64,000 nt of DNA from Microthrixaceae bacterium (GTDB taxonomy: Bacteria; Actinomycetota; Acidimicrobiia; Acidimicrobiales; Acidimicrobilacustridaceae): positions 30,211-94,210 of the forward strand of contig CANFQA010000005.1 in assembly GCA_947449015.1 (NCBI GenBank), read 5' to 3'. Both the position numbers and the translations under genes were made by a program. This document shows, in pieces, positions 51,545-60,587 of the stretch. Each line of letters starts with the position of its first letter. The stretch's first letter is position 1. The notes beneath the pieces are model-generated. The model was not told the DNA's origin, made no database searches, and saw nothing but the letters and a program-made list of their open reading frames with translations.

Positions 51545-51762
51545 TAATACCGACGAACTTCGACAATCGTGCGGCGCTTGCGGCCACGCCGTGACCCCAA
51601 CGCAAACGCAATCGCTACAGCCGCTACGGCTGCCACCACCACCACTGCGGCGACGGAAGTTCGGGCCTCGTCCTCGGCAGCAACGACATCACCCTGAATC
51701 TGTCGGAATCGCGATTCGATGTCATCTCGGGTGATGCGTGTTGTCTGGCGCTGCTCGGTCAC
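51544..51762 (-). CDS. DUF3618-like small membrane protein
   Basis: 72 residues. An N-terminal charged helix (DDIESRFRQIQGDVVAAEDEAR) is followed by one transmembrane helix (SVAAVVVVAAVAAVAIAFALG) and a basic cytoplasmic tail (SRRGRKRRTIVEVRRY). This resembles actinobacterial DUF3618 proteins often found with holin-like partners. It overlaps both neighbours by one to four bases. Function unknown. Confidence 0.65.
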   Translation of the reverse strand: MTEQRQTTRITRDDIESRFRQIQGDVVAAEDEARTSVAAVVVVAAVAAVAIAFALGSRRGRKRRTIVEVRRY

Positions 51763-52091
51763 AGTTCGTCCCCCCGGGAGTGTTTGAGTTCTCGACTGAT
51801 GCGACTAAGGACGAACGCAATCACACCGGCGAATCCAAGCACCACCACAAGGTATGGAACCCATGACCAAAAACCTGAGAACAGGTCGCCAGTCATTGAT
51901 TGCATTGCACGGAGAACGGCGAGTCCGAGAAAGAACACTCCGAGCGTGATCAGCGCCATCCCTCCCAGGCCGAATGCGAGATACCGGCCCAGATTGCGCA
52001 GCGGATCAATTGTTTCCTGCTTCGCGTAGGAGACAAGCAACTTCCACAGATCTCGGATCGTCTCCTTGACTGAGCTGACGGAAGGGAACAT
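51759..52091 (-). CDS. Phage-holin-superfamily-like membrane protein (PF07332 type)
   Basis: 110 residues. A cytoplasmic amphipathic N-terminus (SVKETIRDLWKLLVSYAKQETIDPLRNLGRYL) is followed by two transmembrane helices (GGMALITLGVFFLGLAVLRAM and VPYLVVVLGFAGVIAFVLSRI) separated by a short loop, and a charged end. This matches the actinobacterial holin-like PF07332 family, which in chromosomes is paired with DUF3618 proteins and has no phage context here. The start MFPSVSSVKE is favoured over an ATG 11 codons upstream. Confidence 0.75.
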   Translation of the reverse strand: MFPSVSSVKETIRDLWKLLVSYAKQETIDPLRNLGRYLAFGLGGMALITLGVFFLGLAVLRAMQSMTGDLFSGFWSWVPYLVVVLGFAGVIAFVLSRISRELKHSRGDEL

Positions 52092-52235
52092 CGAGCGCCT
52101 CGGGATCACATACCTGGCAGCCAATTGGCGGCCTCCGGAATGCGAAACCCTACCAACTCCCCCGCAGGACGGCTCCAGGGGCTCATAAGCCTCTGATGTG
52201 TTTGAGATCTCCGAAGGATTTCAGGGATCTGTTGA

Positions 52236-52862
52236 TCAGCCCTGTTCCATGGCGATCCGAGCGCCGTAGAGAACCTGCTGATCGTTGAGCCGCTGCTCCA
52301 ACAACTGCAGGCGCTCAAGCGGACCTGCAGCACAAAGGAGGTCATAGCGATCTGCTGATCCAAGCGGACTGGCAGAGGCAAGGGCAAAGGACAGTTCACT
52401 GGCCCCATCGGGGAGTTCGGATATCGACGGTGCGACAGGCTCACCAAGTACTCGAGCCATTGCGGTGACCGCGGCGAGTAGATCGATCAACCTTGCCACC
52501 AGCGCGTCGGGAATCGACTCGCCTGTGTCATCGGGCCACTCTTCGACGAGCGCTCGCGGATAAGGCTCATCGGACAGCCAGTCCGTTACCTGGATTCGAG
52601 CAGTACTTACGGCTCCAATCGCCCACCGCCCATCGTCGAACTCAACTGCTTCAACAATCCGAGCAATCACGCCGACCGTGGTCCGCTCATCACCACCACC
52701 AACTTCCACCCCTCGGCTGATGAGCGTCACGCCGAAGCAGGAGTCACCAGCGAGGCAGTCGACCACCAACTGTCGATACCGATGCTCGAAGATGTGGAGC
52801 GGTAGGAATGAGCCCGGGAGCAGGACCGTGCCGAGAGGGAACATCGGCATCGGAGTAGTCAT
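52236..52862 (-). CDS. LON substrate-binding-domain protein
   Basis: 208 residues corresponding to the N-terminal domain of Lon protease without ATPase or protease parts: MFPLGTVLLPGSFLPLHIFEHRYRQLV, GVIARIVEAVEFDDGRWAIGAV, then a helical C-terminal bundle. Stand-alone forms are common in actinobacteria; their role (substrate binding or regulation) is unclear. Its start overlaps the dacB stop (52859-52862), making it the last gene of the TetR operon. Confidence 0.88.
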   Translation of the reverse strand: MTTPMPMFPLGTVLLPGSFLPLHIFEHRYRQLVVDCLAGDSCFGVTLISRGVEVGGGDERTTVGVIARIVEAVEFDDGRWAIGAVSTARIQVTDWLSDEPYPRALVEEWPDDTGESIPDALVARLIDLLAAVTAMARVLGEPVAPSISELPDGASELSFALASASPLGSADRYDLLCAAGPLERLQLLEQRLNDQQVLYGARIAMEQG

Positions 52863-54277
52863 CGGGCCGGAGCGGGAACAAGGGTGTCGACACGACGACC
52901 GTCCCCATAGGTCACCAACCGTTCGGCAAGCCCGTCGGTGACACCTGAGCCTCGGGGGTCGGAACCATTCTCGATCATGGTGAAGGTGAGTTCGGAGCCA
53001 GCTTTCGGCTCCGCGAAACCCGCCAGCGCGTTCACCATGCTGAGCGTTCCAGTCTTGGCCCTCACTTTTCCGGCCGCCGCCGTGTTGATCAGGCGTTTCC
53101 GCAGCGTTCCGGTACGACCGGCAAGAGCGAGGTGCTCAGTGATCGGGCTGCCGGGAGGAAGTTGTTGAAGAACCTCAACAAGGAGCCGACAGGTGGAGCG
53201 ATTGGTGGGGTCCAGACCCGAACCGTCAACCATGACGAGGCCGTCGAGCCCGATCCCGCGAGCGACAAGGGCGTCCCGGGTCGCTTGAACCCCTGCTGAG
53301 GTGCTCGCACTCCCTGAGGCCTCACGACCGATGAGGCGGGTGAGAATTTCTGCGGTTGTGTTGTCGGAATCAGTCAGCATCTCGCCAACGATGTCGCGTA
53401 TCGGGAGCGACTCGTAGGTTGCGACCTCATGGGGATCAGGTGGAGCCACGCCACTGGACGAACCGCCTCCGACTCGCACTCCCCGAGCGACAAGCATCGT
53501 GCGCAACGTCGCCGCAGCAAGTGCTGGAGGGTCTCCCGGTTTCCTCTCGGCGTTTGCCTTTTCCGGATGATCAGAAAATCCTGTTTGCCCATCATTGACG
53601 AGTAGCGCAGAAAGCGGCGCCACCACCCCACCGATTTGATAGCGAGACGGCCAGCTTGGGTTCCAGCGCGTTCGGTCGAGTGCTACGTCATCACCCACGA
53701 TGGAGCCAGTGATCTCGGTGATTCCGGCTGCGACCACAGCATCGGCTACGGCACCGAAATCCTCGACCACCTGGTCTGGATCCTCGAGGCTCTGTTTGTA
53801 CCCGGCTGTCACAAGGAGCGGATCACCTGAGCCAACAATCGTGAGGTCGCCGTCGACAACGCCGGCAGAAGGTTCCTTCGCCGAAACCAATCTCGTGACG
53901 AGGCGGGTGTCGGCTCCAATAATGTCGAGGGCGGCGGTCGCCGTGAGCAATTTGATCGTCGATGCTGGCGCGAGAGGCTCAGTGGCGCCGCGCGAGTAGA
54001 CCACTCGCCCTTGCTGCGTCACCGAGACACAGGTGGTCCCAGCCACGCCTTTCAAATAGGAGTCAAGAGACTCGGAGAACTTCGGGTCGGCCGCTGCGCC
54101 AAGCAGCACCTCAGGAAGGCGACGCGCCGAAAGAACAGGGGTCACGGGCACGGGCGCGGGGCCGCTGACCGCATCAGCCAACGTTGCGGGTCCGAGTGTG
54201 CCAACAACACCAAGAAGAACTGTGGCAGCGGCAATGAGCGCAAGTTTTGGGAACGAGCGGTTCGGTTCGACGGTCAC
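52859..54277 (-). CDS. dacB: D-alanyl-D-alanine carboxypeptidase/endopeptidase (PBP4/DacB-like)
   Basis: 472 residues from GTG 54277. A signal peptide/anchor (FPKLALIAAATVLLGVVGTL) directs export. Penicillin-binding motifs are S106-x-x-K109 in LAPASTIKLL, SDN in LTDSDNTTAE and KTG in RAKTGTLSMV. The domain insertion between the first two motifs is typical of class C PBP4. It trims peptidoglycan cross-links outside the cell. GTG 54277 overlaps the stop of the upstream gene (GTGA) and is preferred over ATG 54313. Confidence 0.92.
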   Translation of the reverse strand: MTVEPNRSFPKLALIAAATVLLGVVGTLGPATLADAVSGPAPVPVTPVLSARRLPEVLLGAAADPKFSESLDSYLKGVAGTTCVSVTQQGRVVYSRGATEPLAPASTIKLLTATAALDIIGADTRLVTRLVSAKEPSAGVVDGDLTIVGSGDPLLVTAGYKQSLEDPDQVVEDFGAVADAVVAAGITEITGSIVGDDVALDRTRWNPSWPSRYQIGGVVAPLSALLVNDGQTGFSDHPEKANAERKPGDPPALAAATLRTMLVARGVRVGGGSSSGVAPPDPHEVATYESLPIRDIVGEMLTDSDNTTAEILTRLIGREASGSASTSAGVQATRDALVARGIGLDGLVMVDGSGLDPTNRSTCRLLVEVLQQLPPGSPITEHLALAGRTGTLRKRLINTAAAGKVRAKTGTLSMVNALAGFAEPKAGSELTFTMIENGSDPRGSGVTDGLAERLVTYGDGRRVDTLVPAPAR

Positions 54278-55761
54278 GGTGCCAGAGGTTCCAGACCACG
54301 TCGCTGTCTCCACGACGCCAGAGCATGGAGTTGATCAAGGGCAACCACGGCCCGCTCGGCAGACGGGAAGCAATACTTCCCCGACTCCCGCATGGCGAGA
54401 ACCGCTGCGTTGTCAGGATCTGCAGTGGCCAACTCCGTCGCAATAAGTACAGGTTTTGCGAACTCGGCAGAAACCGACACGGCGGTTTCGATGTAGCGAC
54501 GGTCCTGGCGTTCATGGAACGCGACAATTCGTTCAAGTCCGTGGTCCGGGTAGAACGGCCCGTTTCTCTCAAGCGACCCTTGATTGGATTGGATGCCGAC
54601 GCCGAGCAGGATCACTGCGTCAATTTCGGGATGACCGGCTACCGCGCGCAGAACCGCCGGAACCGTGTCCTTCGTTTCGCCGCCCGCCATGTCGATCGGG
54701 TTATTACGACTCCATCGAGGAGGCAACAGCCCATCAAGCTCTGCACGTAGATCGGCCGGAAGTGCTGTGAGTTCGAGCCGCGTGTTGGCAAGAGCGTCAG
54801 CGGTAACCACGCCCCATCCTCCCACCGTGGTCACCACAGCGGTACGCGGTCCCGACGGCATCGGCTGGGTCGCAAGCGTCGCAGCACAGTCGAAAGCCTC
54901 GGTGAGGGTGCGCGCTCGGACGATCCCGTACTGGGCGCACATCCCGTCGAACACCAGATCATCAGTAGCGAGAGAACCAGTGTGACTCGCAGCCGCTCGG
55001 GCACCCGATGCGGTGGTACCCCCCTTGAGAACTACGACCGGCATGCGCTGTGCAACTGCCGCCATGCGCTGTGCGAACTGCTTTCCATCGGGAATGCCTT
55101 CGACATAGAGAAGCCCAACCGAAGTGTGGGGGTCATCTGCGAAGAATTCGAGAGCATCAAGCACGCCGACCTGAGCGGCGTTACCGACAGAAACAGCTCG
55201 ACTGACACCTACCCCGCACTGAGATGCGAGATTCATGAACGAGGAGACGAAGTTTCCGGACTGGCTGGCGATTCCGATATGACCTGTAGGTGGATATGGA
55301 GCAACGATCTGTGCGCACAGCGATGACGGAGTGGAGACAAGGCCCTGGCCGTTTGGCCCCACAATGAGCATCCCGAGACTGTCGGCGAGCTCAACGAGTT
55401 CGTCCTGTCGTCGTTGCCCCTCATCGTCAGCTTCTCCGTAACCAGCCGACGCGATGAACGCAGCTCGCACGCCTTTGGCAGCAGCAGCGGTGAGCAACTC
55501 GGCATTTGTGGACGCAGGAGTGCATACGAAGAGCAGGTCAGCTGCTCCATCGGGGACCTCTGCAATTGAGGTGAGCGTTGGGCGTCCAAGCACTTCTGAG
55601 CCATCGCGATTGGTGGCGAAGATCCGCCCGGCGTACCCGCAGGTGATCATGTTATGAAGCACCACGAATCCAAACTTTCCCGGATGGGTGGAAGCCCCGG
55701 CCACGATCACTCCAGCTGGATCGAACAGAGCCTTGAACTGCTCGTTGCGGTTCGTCACCAT
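54274..55761 (-). CDS. ADP-forming acyl-CoA synthetase, alpha-type (CoA-binding) subunit
   Basis: 495 residues. The N-terminal CoA-binding Rossmann domain (FDPAGVIVAGASTHPGKFG) is followed by two succinyl-CoA-synthetase-like domains with the GPNGQGLVSTP and GIASQSGNF motifs. The catalytic phospho-His is in RAAASHTGSLATDD. Such enzymes convert acyl-CoA, ADP and phosphate to acid, CoA and ATP (or the reverse). It follows the ATP-grasp beta subunit and shares one base with it. The acyl substrate is unknown. Confidence 0.88.
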   Translation of the reverse strand: MVTNRNEQFKALFDPAGVIVAGASTHPGKFGFVVLHNMITCGYAGRIFATNRDGSEVLGRPTLTSIAEVPDGAADLLFVCTPASTNAELLTAAAAKGVRAAFIASAGYGEADDEGQRRQDELVELADSLGMLIVGPNGQGLVSTPSSLCAQIVAPYPPTGHIGIASQSGNFVSSFMNLASQCGVGVSRAVSVGNAAQVGVLDALEFFADDPHTSVGLLYVEGIPDGKQFAQRMAAVAQRMPVVVLKGGTTASGARAAASHTGSLATDDLVFDGMCAQYGIVRARTLTEAFDCAATLATQPMPSGPRTAVVTTVGGWGVVTADALANTRLELTALPADLRAELDGLLPPRWSRNNPIDMAGGETKDTVPAVLRAVAGHPEIDAVILLGVGIQSNQGSLERNGPFYPDHGLERIVAFHERQDRRYIETAVSVSAEFAKPVLIATELATADPDNAAVLAMRESGKYCFPSAERAVVALDQLHALASWRQRRGLEPLAP

Positions 55762-56405
55762 CAGTTCATCTCCACCAGTGCGTCAACCGCGATTGGTCGA
55801 CCATCAGCGATCATCAATGGATTCAGATCAATTGATGCAAGAACTGGCGTGGCCACTGCCGCGTTAGAGAGGGCCAGGAGCACCTCAGCGAGCGCGACTC
55901 GATCAACAGCCGGCTCGCCACGGAATGGTGCGAGCAGCGCCTGACTACCGAGCGAATCGATCATCTCGAACGCATCCACGAGTGTGATCGGGACCAGACG
56001 GATCACCACGTCAGAGATGGCCTCAGCCAGAATCCCCCCAACTCCGAGCAGCACCGTTGCGCCGAACTGTGGGTCCACGACCATTCCAGCGATGAATTCG
56101 CGTGTGGCGGTGACCATCGGTGCGATAAGCACCTGGACCGAACCATCCTCAGGTCGAGCTGCGGCGAAGAGTTCCTCTGCTGCTGCGACAACGTCGACCT
56201 CAGTTCGCAGGCCAAGTTTCACCAAACCACGTTCGGTCTTGTGGGCGATTGCTTCCCCGCACAACTTGACCACGACGGGGAACCCGATTTCGCCGGCAGC
56301 CACACCGGCTTCGATGGAGCTCGTGACAAGTCGTTCAGGCAGGAACGGCACACCGAAGGGGGCGAGGAGTTCCTTGGATTGAGCCTCGGAAAGTGTTGAC
56401 GTCAT
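55761..56405 (-). CDS. ADP-forming acyl-CoA synthetase, beta-type (ATP-grasp) subunit
   Basis: 214 residues, an ATP-grasp domain: [43 protein letters not shown] (nucleotide-binding Lys and His), [28 protein letters not shown], and SIDLNPLMI. It pairs with the alpha-type subunit encoded immediately downstream, so the enzyme is the split form with beta encoded first. The start overlaps the TetR stop (56402-56405). Confidence 0.88.
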   Translation of the reverse strand: MTSTLSEAQSKELLAPFGVPFLPERLVTSSIEAGVAAGEIGFPVVVKLCGEAIAHKTERGLVKLGLRTEVDVVAAAEELFAAARPEDGSVQVLIAPMVTATREFIAGMVVDPQFGATVLLGVGGILAEAISDVVIRLVPITLVDAFEMIDSLGSQALLAPFRGEPAVDRVALAEVLLALSNAAVATPVLASIDLNPLMIADGRPIAVDALVEMN

Positions 56406-57013
56406 GGTTCGAGAGCAGCTCTGAACAGAGACCGGAGATGGTCGAGGCGGGTGTCGAGGGCTTCATCGGCGAGCGGATCCCGATCGAGGAGCCCTTCGAT
56501 GAACGGAAGATCGGAGAAGTAACTCAGCAACGCACCGTATCCAGTGAGTAGCAATTGTTGGGCATCAAATCGTCGGAACCGCCCGGTTGCCATCTCGGAT
56601 TCAAAGTAGGTCACTGCTCGCTGAAACAGCGGCCGAAGCGAGACTCCCAGGTCGAGACCGAGGCGCTGCCCGCCGTCGAGTGCCTCCCGCCGGACAATAC
56701 GCACGAACTGGGGATTCTCTTTGAAGAAACCAAAACCGGCTGTCAGGACGTTGTCGACCTTGTTCCAACCTTCGGCGGGGTCGAATGTGGCGGCGTCGAC
56801 CCGGGCGATCCACTGGACCAGCGCTCGCTCGAAAACCTCCCGATAAATGGCGTCTTTGCTCGGGAAGTGATGGAGCACACTCGATCGACGGATACCCACT
56901 GACTCGGCGATGTCATTGAGTGAGGTTCCATCGAAGCCATTCTCAGCGAAGCATCGCTCCGCCTCCACGAGAATGGCCTCTCGTGTCGGCGTCACCGCCT
57001 CGCTCGCTGCCAT
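56402..57013 (-). CDS. TetR-family transcriptional regulator
   Basis: 203 residues. The N-terminal helix-turn-helix reads [48 protein letters not shown]. The C-terminal ligand-binding domain holds aromatic and hydrophobic helices ([19 protein letters not shown]). As first gene of the synthetase-dacB-LON operon and with a compact divergent promoter, it probably represses its own operon in response to an acyl-CoA or related ligand. The ATG is six bases after TACTGT, suggesting a leaderless mRNA. Confidence 0.9.
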   Translation of the reverse strand: MAASEAVTPTREAILVEAERCFAENGFDGTSLNDIAESVGIRRSSVLHHFPSKDAIYREVFERALVQWIARVDAATFDPAEGWNKVDNVLTAGFGFFKENPQFVRIVRREALDGGQRLGLDLGVSLRPLFQRAVTYFESEMATGRFRRFDAQQLLLTGYGALLSYFSDLPFIEGLLDRDPLADEALDTRLDHLRSLFRAALEP

Positions 57014-57019
57014 TTCTCA

Positions 57020-57039
57020 ACAGTACCGGTCGACTGTCG
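57020..57039. promoter_or_regulatory. Divergent promoter region with candidate TetR operator
   Basis: On the minus strand TACTGT (57025-57020) sits six bases before the TetR ATG. Adjacent are the palindromes ACCGGT (57025-57030) and CGACTGTCG (57031-57039). Overlap of a -10 with inverted repeats is what an autoregulated TetR gene would show, but the repeats are short. Confidence 0.35.
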
Positions 57040-57059
57040 GGTCAGTGGCGGAAAACTTG

Positions 57060-57065
57060 TACGTT
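57060..57065 (+). promoter_or_regulatory. Putative -10 element (TACGTT) of the 57072 gene
   Basis: TACGTT is followed by six bases and ATG 57072, fitting a leaderless start and defining the otherwise ambiguous N-terminus of that gene. Confidence 0.4.
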
Positions 57066-57071
57066 TCGGTG

Positions 57072-57458
57072 ATGGACATCATCTCCGCCCTCTTCATCGA
57101 GAACATTGAGCTCCGCCAGGTCGAGGGGCCAGCGACCCGAATCGATCTCAGCGGCATTCAATTCTCCCTCGCCGCGCCCGGGCCGGTTCCCGTCACGATC
57201 GAGCCCCATCTGTGCGTCATCGTGTACTGCCCCCCTAGTCACGCCGGCTCAGCGGCGCTCGAGGTGGTCTACCGCAGAGGAGAGGAACAACTGGCGCGTA
57301 ACGTCCAGCCTCTTCAAGTGGAGCCAGGCAAGTTCAACTACCGCCTCGTGCGCGCGGATCTGGAGTTCACCGAGTACGGGACGATCGAGGCTCATTGCCG
57401 GATCGACCTCGGTCCCACCACGGTGGTTCCTCTCACCCTGCTTGCCCCGGTGGTCTGA
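57072..57458 (+). CDS. Conserved hypothetical beta-rich protein
   Basis: 128 residues, no recognised family with confidence. It begins MDIISALFIENIELRQVEG and has alternating beta-strand patterns (VTIEPHLCVIVYCPP, ALEVVYRRGEEQLARN, FNYRLVRADLEF), ending GPTTVVPLTLLAPVV. The plan resembles single-domain sandwich proteins of the DUF6941 type, but this is weak. There is no signal peptide or membrane helix. It lies alone between the divergent TetR operon and tkt, with its own putative promoter. Confidence 0.65.
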   Translation: MDIISALFIENIELRQVEGPATRIDLSGIQFSLAAPGPVPVTIEPHLCVIVYCPPSHAGSAALEVVYRRGEEQLARNVQPLQVEPGKFNYRLVRADLEFTEYGTIEAHCRIDLGPTTVVPLTLLAPVV

Positions 57459-57494
57459 GTTCACCCACACCACCGAACCTGCATGAGCCAACAC

Positions 57495-57500
57495 TAAGGT
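57495..57500 (+). promoter_or_regulatory. Putative -10 element (TAAGGT) of tkt, leaderless
   Basis: TAAGGT, seven bases, then the GTG start of tkt at 57508. There is no ribosome-binding site in between, so the pentose-phosphate operon would begin with a leaderless gene. Confidence 0.5.
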
Positions 57501-57507
57501 TCGGCCC

Positions 57508-59469
57508 GTGACCGATACCGATCTGCAAGCGCGTGCAATAAACGTCATCCGGGGCTTCGCCATGGATGCACCCCAGAGGGCCAATTCAGGACATCCGGGG
57601 ACGGCGATGGCCCTCGCGCCGCTTGCCTACACGCTGTTCACGCGAATCATGACCTATGACGCCACCGCTCCGGGCTGGCCGAACAGGGACCGATTCGTCC
57701 TGTCTGGCGGTCATGCCTCCATCCTTCAGTACGCAATGCTCCACCTCACTGGTTTCGGCCTTGAGCGCTCCGACCTTGAAGATTTTCGTCAATGGGGCTC
57801 GCGTACCCCCGGCCACCCAGAGCTCCATCACACCCCCGGCGTTGAAGTCACAACAGGTCCTCTGGGCCAAGGGTTCGCAAACGCAGTGGGCATGGCGCTC
57901 GCCGAGCATTCACTGCGAGCCACCTTCGGCAGTCAGCTCTTCGACCATTACACATTCGTCATTTGTGGCGACGGTGATCTCGAAGAGGGCATCAGCCATG
58001 AAGCCGCCTCACTTGCTGGTCACCTAGGTCTCGGCAAGCTCATCGCGATCTACGACGACAATCACATCTCGATCGATGGACCCACCGAACTTGCGCTCTC
58101 CGATGACGCGGTCGAACGGTTCCGGGCCTGCGGATGGAATGTCCTCGATGCTGGCGAGATCGCGGAGGATGTCGACGCGCTCGAAGTTGCCCTGCGATCA
58201 CTCATGGGTAGTGAGGATCGACCCTCACTGTTGGTCTTGCGCAGCCATATCGGCTACCCCTCTCCCAAGTACACCGATACAGCGCACGCCCACGGCAATC
58301 CGCTCGGTGCTGATGAAATCGCCAGCACCAAAGCCGTGCTTGGCATGCCCAACGAGTCGTTTTGGGACCCAGAGGATGTCCTTGAGCACATGCACGCGGC
58401 TGGACGACGCGGCCAGTCGCAGCGTGAAGCTTGGGAGACATTGCGCAATGGATGGACCGAAAACCGCGCAGCACTTGATTCAACGCTTCGGGGCGAGCCG
58501 CTTGCTGGGTGGCTCGACGCGCTGCCGCAATGGACTCCTGGTGAATCAGTGGCCACGCGAAATGCGGGGAAGAAGATCCTCAACGCGCTGCTGCCCTACG
58601 TTCCCGCCCTGATCGGAGGAGGAGCCGACCTCACCGGTAATTGTGGTGTCGAGATCGAGGGAGCAGTGCCGTTCTCAATCGCCAATCGAACCGGACGTCA
58701 GATCCACTTCGGAATTCGTGAGCACGCCATGGGCGCAGTTATGAACGGCATGGCCGCTCATGGGGGAATGCTTCCCTTCGGCGGTACGTTCTTCATCTTC
58801 TCTGACTACATGCGCCCGGCAGTGCGTCTCGCCGCGCTCAGTGAACTTCACGTCGTGTACTCCTGGACCCACGATTCGGTCGGCGTGGGCGAGGACGGCC
58901 CCACCCATCAACCCGTTGAGCATCTTGCTTCGCTACGGGCCATGCCCGGCCTGCGAATCATCCGCCCAGCGGATGCCAATGAGACCAGCTCAGCGTGGCG
59001 GATCGCCATCGAACGTGGTGGGCCGACGGCACTGATCCTGAGCCGTCAGAACCTTCCCGTGCTCGAGGGAACGGCGAGCTCGAACGGTGTGGATCGCGGT
59101 GCCTATGTGCTGCGAGAGACCGAAGGCGACCCAAATGTGATCATCATCGGCACCGGATCAGAAGTACACCTCTGCCTGCAGGCGGCTGAGGAACTGCTCT
59201 CCTCCGGCATCGCAGCCAGAGTTGTTTCCATGCCAAGCTGGGAACTGTTCATGGAACAGGACGAGGACTACCGCCTTGAGGTCCTGGGCGATTCGATCCC
59301 ACGTGTGTCTGTCGAGGCTGGATCAACCTTCGGATGGTCGCTTTGGGCCGAAGCCAATGTCGGGATCGATCATTTCGGTGCGAGCGCGCCTGGCCCGGTC
59401 CTTATGGAGAACTTTGGCATCAACGTTGCCAATATCATCGAGCACGTCGACGCCGTCCTCGCCGACTAG
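57508..59469 (+). CDS. tkt: Transketolase
   Basis: 653 residues. It moves two-carbon units between sugar phosphates with thiamine diphosphate. Marks: DAPQRANSGHPGTAMALAPLAY, the substrate His in SGGHASILQYAMLHL, TGPLGQGFANAVGMA, the ThDP motif CGDGDLEEGISHEAASLAG...DDNHISIDG, the middle-domain FGIREHAMGAVMNGMA, and HDSVGVGEDGPTHQPVEHLA. Length is normal. First gene of tkt-tal-pgl. Confidence 0.96.
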   Translation: MTDTDLQARAINVIRGFAMDAPQRANSGHPGTAMALAPLAYTLFTRIMTYDATAPGWPNRDRFVLSGGHASILQYAMLHLTGFGLERSDLEDFRQWGSRTPGHPELHHTPGVEVTTGPLGQGFANAVGMALAEHSLRATFGSQLFDHYTFVICGDGDLEEGISHEAASLAGHLGLGKLIAIYDDNHISIDGPTELALSDDAVERFRACGWNVLDAGEIAEDVDALEVALRSLMGSEDRPSLLVLRSHIGYPSPKYTDTAHAHGNPLGADEIASTKAVLGMPNESFWDPEDVLEHMHAAGRRGQSQREAWETLRNGWTENRAALDSTLRGEPLAGWLDALPQWTPGESVATRNAGKKILNALLPYVPALIGGGADLTGNCGVEIEGAVPFSIANRTGRQIHFGIREHAMGAVMNGMAAHGGMLPFGGTFFIFSDYMRPAVRLAALSELHVVYSWTHDSVGVGEDGPTHQPVEHLASLRAMPGLRIIRPADANETSSAWRIAIERGGPTALILSRQNLPVLEGTASSNGVDRGAYVLRETEGDPNVIIIGTGSEVHLCLQAAEELLSSGIAARVVSMPSWELFMEQDEDYRLEVLGDSIPRVSVEAGSTFGWSLWAEANVGIDHFGASAPGPVLMENFGINVANIIEHVDAVLAD

Positions 59470-59495
59470 TTCTGCGCAGAAAGACGGAGACGACC

Positions 59496-60587
59496 ATGAC
59501 GAGACTCACCGAGCTGTTCGAGGTCGAGAACCAGAGCCCGTGGCTGGACAACGTCCGGCGCGACTGGATTCGGGATGGGGAGATGGCGCGGTGGCGTGAT
59601 CGAGGTGTGCGTGGTGTCACCTCCAATCCCACCATCTTCCAAAAGGCGATCTCCGGCGGTGACGCCTACGACGAGCAGTTCTCAGGCCTACTCGCTTCCG
59701 GTACCAGCGTGGTTGACAGCTATTGGGAGATGGTGGTGGCCGATATCCGCGACACCCTCGCCATCTTCCGCCCGGTTCATGACGCAAGCAACGGTCTTGA
59801 TGGCTTCGTGTCGGTAGAGGTTTCCCCCCTACTGGCCCGTGACACTCAAGGAACCATTGCTGCCGCCCGGCACCTCGACGACCTCATCGACCAGCCGAAT
59901 CTGTTCATCAAGATTCCCGGAACTACCGAGGGGATCCCAGCCATCCGACAGGTCATCTCCGAAGGAAGATCAGTCAATGTCACCCTGCTGTTCTCGCTCT
60001 CTCGTTATCGCGAGGTAATGGAGGCCTATATCGCCGGGCTGGAGTCGTTCGAAGGCGATCTCTCGACAGTCTCGTCGGTCGCTTCATTCTTCATCAGCCG
60101 GGTGGATTCTGAAGCTGACGCTCGACTCGAGGCGATCGGCACTGCCGACGCGCTTGAACTTCGCGGTCGGGTCGCAGTCGCGAACGCACAACTTGCCTAT
60201 GCCGCGTTCGTTGAAACGTTCAGTGGACCCCGTTGGGAATCGCTTGCCGCACGTGGCGCCAGAGTGCAACGTCCGCTGTGGGCCTCGACGTCCACGAAGA
60301 ACCCCGTCTATCCCGACACGCTTTACATCGACACGCTCATCGGACCAAACACGGTGAACACCATCCCGGAGAAGACTCTGGAGGACTTCGAGGATCATGG
60401 CACCGTGGCTCGTACGGTCGATTCGGATCTTTCCGGAGCCGCTGCAGTTCTCGCCAAACTCGCCGCTGTCGGTATTGACCTTGACGATGTCACCGACAAA
60501 CTCGAGCGTGAGGGTGTCGCATCCTTCTCCGCGTCATTCGATGACCTGCTTGCCTCGCTCACGGAGAAGGCGAACTCCCTTCGATGA
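59496..60587 (+). CDS. tal: Transaldolase
   Basis: 363 residues, the long actinobacterial type. It transfers dihydroxyacetone units through a Schiff base. The Schiff-base lysine is K139 in NLFIKIPGT, preceded by GFVSVEVSPLLA and followed by INVTLLF-like SVNVTLLFSLSRY and WASTSTKNPVYPDTLY. ATG 59496 is preceded by AGACGGAG. It follows tkt by 26 bases and overlaps pgl by ATGA (60584-60587). In many actinobacteria zwf and opcA come next, but here only pgl follows. Confidence 0.95.
   Translation: MTRLTELFEVENQSPWLDNVRRDWIRDGEMARWRDRGVRGVTSNPTIFQKAISGGDAYDEQFSGLLASGTSVVDSYWEMVVADIRDTLAIFRPVHDASNGLDGFVSVEVSPLLARDTQGTIAAARHLDDLIDQPNLFIKIPGTTEGIPAIRQVISEGRSVNVTLLFSLSRYREVMEAYIAGLESFEGDLSTVSSVASFFISRVDSEADARLEAIGTADALELRGRVAVANAQLAYAAFVETFSGPRWESLAARGARVQRPLWASTSTKNPVYPDTLYIDTLIGPNTVNTIPEKTLEDFEDHGTVARTVDSDLSGAAAVLAKLAAVGIDLDDVTDKLEREGVASFSASFDDLLASLTEKANSLR

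Noticed and set aside
51544..52091. Holin-like protein as evidence of a prophage.
   Set aside because: No integrase, structural or lysis genes nearby; PF07332-type proteins are common chromosomal membrane proteins in actinobacteria.
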